NCBI GenBank assembly: GCA_963757815.1
Contig: CAVWSN010000018.1
Span: forward strand, 186,001-250,000
Source: JACVRW01 sp963757815
GTDB taxonomy: Bacteria > Actinomycetota > Thermoleophilia > Solirubrobacterales > Thermoleophilaceae
DNA: 64,000 nt
Direction of reading: 5' to 3'
Positions 63,588-64,000 of this stretch are shown one piece after another (positions within the stretch are counted from its first letter, which is position 1; each line of letters opens with the position of its first letter). The translations under genes and the position numbers were made by a program. The notes under the pieces were generated by a model. That model worked only from the letters and a program-made list of their open reading frames with translations. It made no database searches and was not told the origin of the DNA.

Positions 63588-63987
63588 CCCGCTCAGCTAC
63601 GGCAACATCTACAACCGCGCCCTCAGGCCGGCGCTGATCGACGCCGGTATCGCCAAGATCAAGACTGACGAGGGCGACAAGTGGGACTACCAGGGCGTCG
63701 CCTTCCACGCCTTCAGGAAAGCGTGCGGGTCCCTGCTGCTCGCCCACGGCAAAGACCTCAAGCAAGTACAGGGATGGCTCCGCCACGCCCAGCTCTCCAC
63801 AACCCTAAACGTGTACATCCACAAGTCGACGGCGGACTCGGAGGCGGCGACGTATGGGAAAACATCGGCGCCGAATGGGGCCACCCTGGGGCCACCCAAC
63901 ACCCACCAACAACCACAAACGGAAACGGGCCAGAACCCCCGAAACCCGCCCAGGGACCCGAAACCGCAAACAGCCACAACCCCCTGA
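63571..63987 (+). pseudogene. Tyrosine recombinase (integrase) C-terminal fragment
   Basis: About 138 codons of a phage/ICE-type integrase: PSDAGTPLSYGNIYNRALRP, then the catalytic HAFRK (His and second Arg), WLRHAQLSTTLNVYIH with the conserved His and the nucleophilic Tyr (codon at 63814-63816). The SAM-like N-terminal domain, first catalytic Arg and Lys are missing: the frame upstream of 63571 (to a start at 63427) does not resemble an integrase and lies over a different gene on the minus strand. Inactive remnant. The stop at 63985-63987 is four bases before the putative attR. Confidence 0.75.
63876..63896 (+). repeat. Arm-type-like repeat pair 3 (TGGGGCCACC x2)
   Basis: Exact copies at 63876-63885 and 63887-63896, 11 bp apart, inside the integrase tail and about 100 bp from the right end; same sequence as pair 1 at the left end. 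Confidence 0.6.
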
Positions 63988-63991
63988 CCTA

Positions 63992-64000
63992 ACTCTTAAT
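63992..64000 (+). other. Putative attR start (copy of tRNA-Lys anticodon loop)
   Basis: ACTCTTAAT, identical to 57307-57315 in tRNA-Lys, right after the integrase stop; the window ends inside it. Confidence 0.55.

Overview
The window is high-GC DNA from an actinobacterium, most likely of the deep-branching Thermoleophilia type (inference, no 16S gene here). The reasons are the actinobacterial pknB-pbpA-rodA-pstP-fhaB-fhaA block, the dnaA-dnaN-recF-dciA-gyrB-gyrA // rpmH-rnpA-yidD-yidC-khpB-rsmG-parA-parB chromosome-origin neighbourhood, very frequent GTG/TTG starts, and a mix of features unusual for mainstream actinobacteria (Bacillus-like QcrABC, GyrB with the large insert known from proteobacteria).

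Layout. 1-4.2 kb: envelope genes (CapD/FlaA1-like enzyme, DUF354, DedA), purM and a DsbA-fold gene. 4.2-5.7 kb: a Ser/Thr kinase with an extracellular domain. 5.7-16.0 kb (minus): a cell-wall and phospho-signalling operon: a large membrane kinase, fhaA, fhaB, pstP, rodA, pbpA, PASTA kinase pknB and ddl. 16.1-19.8 kb (plus): secreted CARDB-like protein, DUF4446, pheA, HNH nuclease, a coiled-coil membrane protein and a clear terminator. 20.0-29.4 kb (minus): gyrA, gyrB, dciA, recF, dnaN, dnaA. 29.6-34.7 kb (plus): rpmH to parB, then tRNA-Ile. 34.9-43.3 kb: bifunctional nuclease, a second ddl, an aminotransferase, DUF4126, a phosphodiesterase, GtrA and two GT87-like membrane proteins. 43.2-53.8 kb: ymdB, an ABC-2 exporter, then one long tetrapyrrole/respiration run (hemB, fused siroheme-decarboxylase-like gene, hemL, qcrABC, menG, prenyl synthase). 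53.8-57.3 kb: zinc-ribbon protein, dcd, tatA-tatC, TPR-like membrane protein, STAS protein, tRNA-Lys.

From tRNA-Lys to the window end lies what looks like a small, decayed integrated element. Its left end is the tRNA gene. Its right end is a truncated tyrosine recombinase, followed in the last nine bases of the window by a copy of the tRNA-Lys anticodon-loop sequence (putative attR). Paired direct repeats about one helical turn apart (arm-site-like) lie near both ends. The cargo is a PAS-rich hybrid histidine kinase with three phased 11-bp repeats just upstream, and a convergent response regulator-nucleotide cyclase.

Ten genes, including dnaA, khpB, rsmG, pbpA and qcrB, are interrupted by a frameshift, and every one has exactly one base too many (modulo 3). 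Because several are essential or widely conserved, sequence insertion error is more likely than real gene decay; these genes are annotated across the shift.
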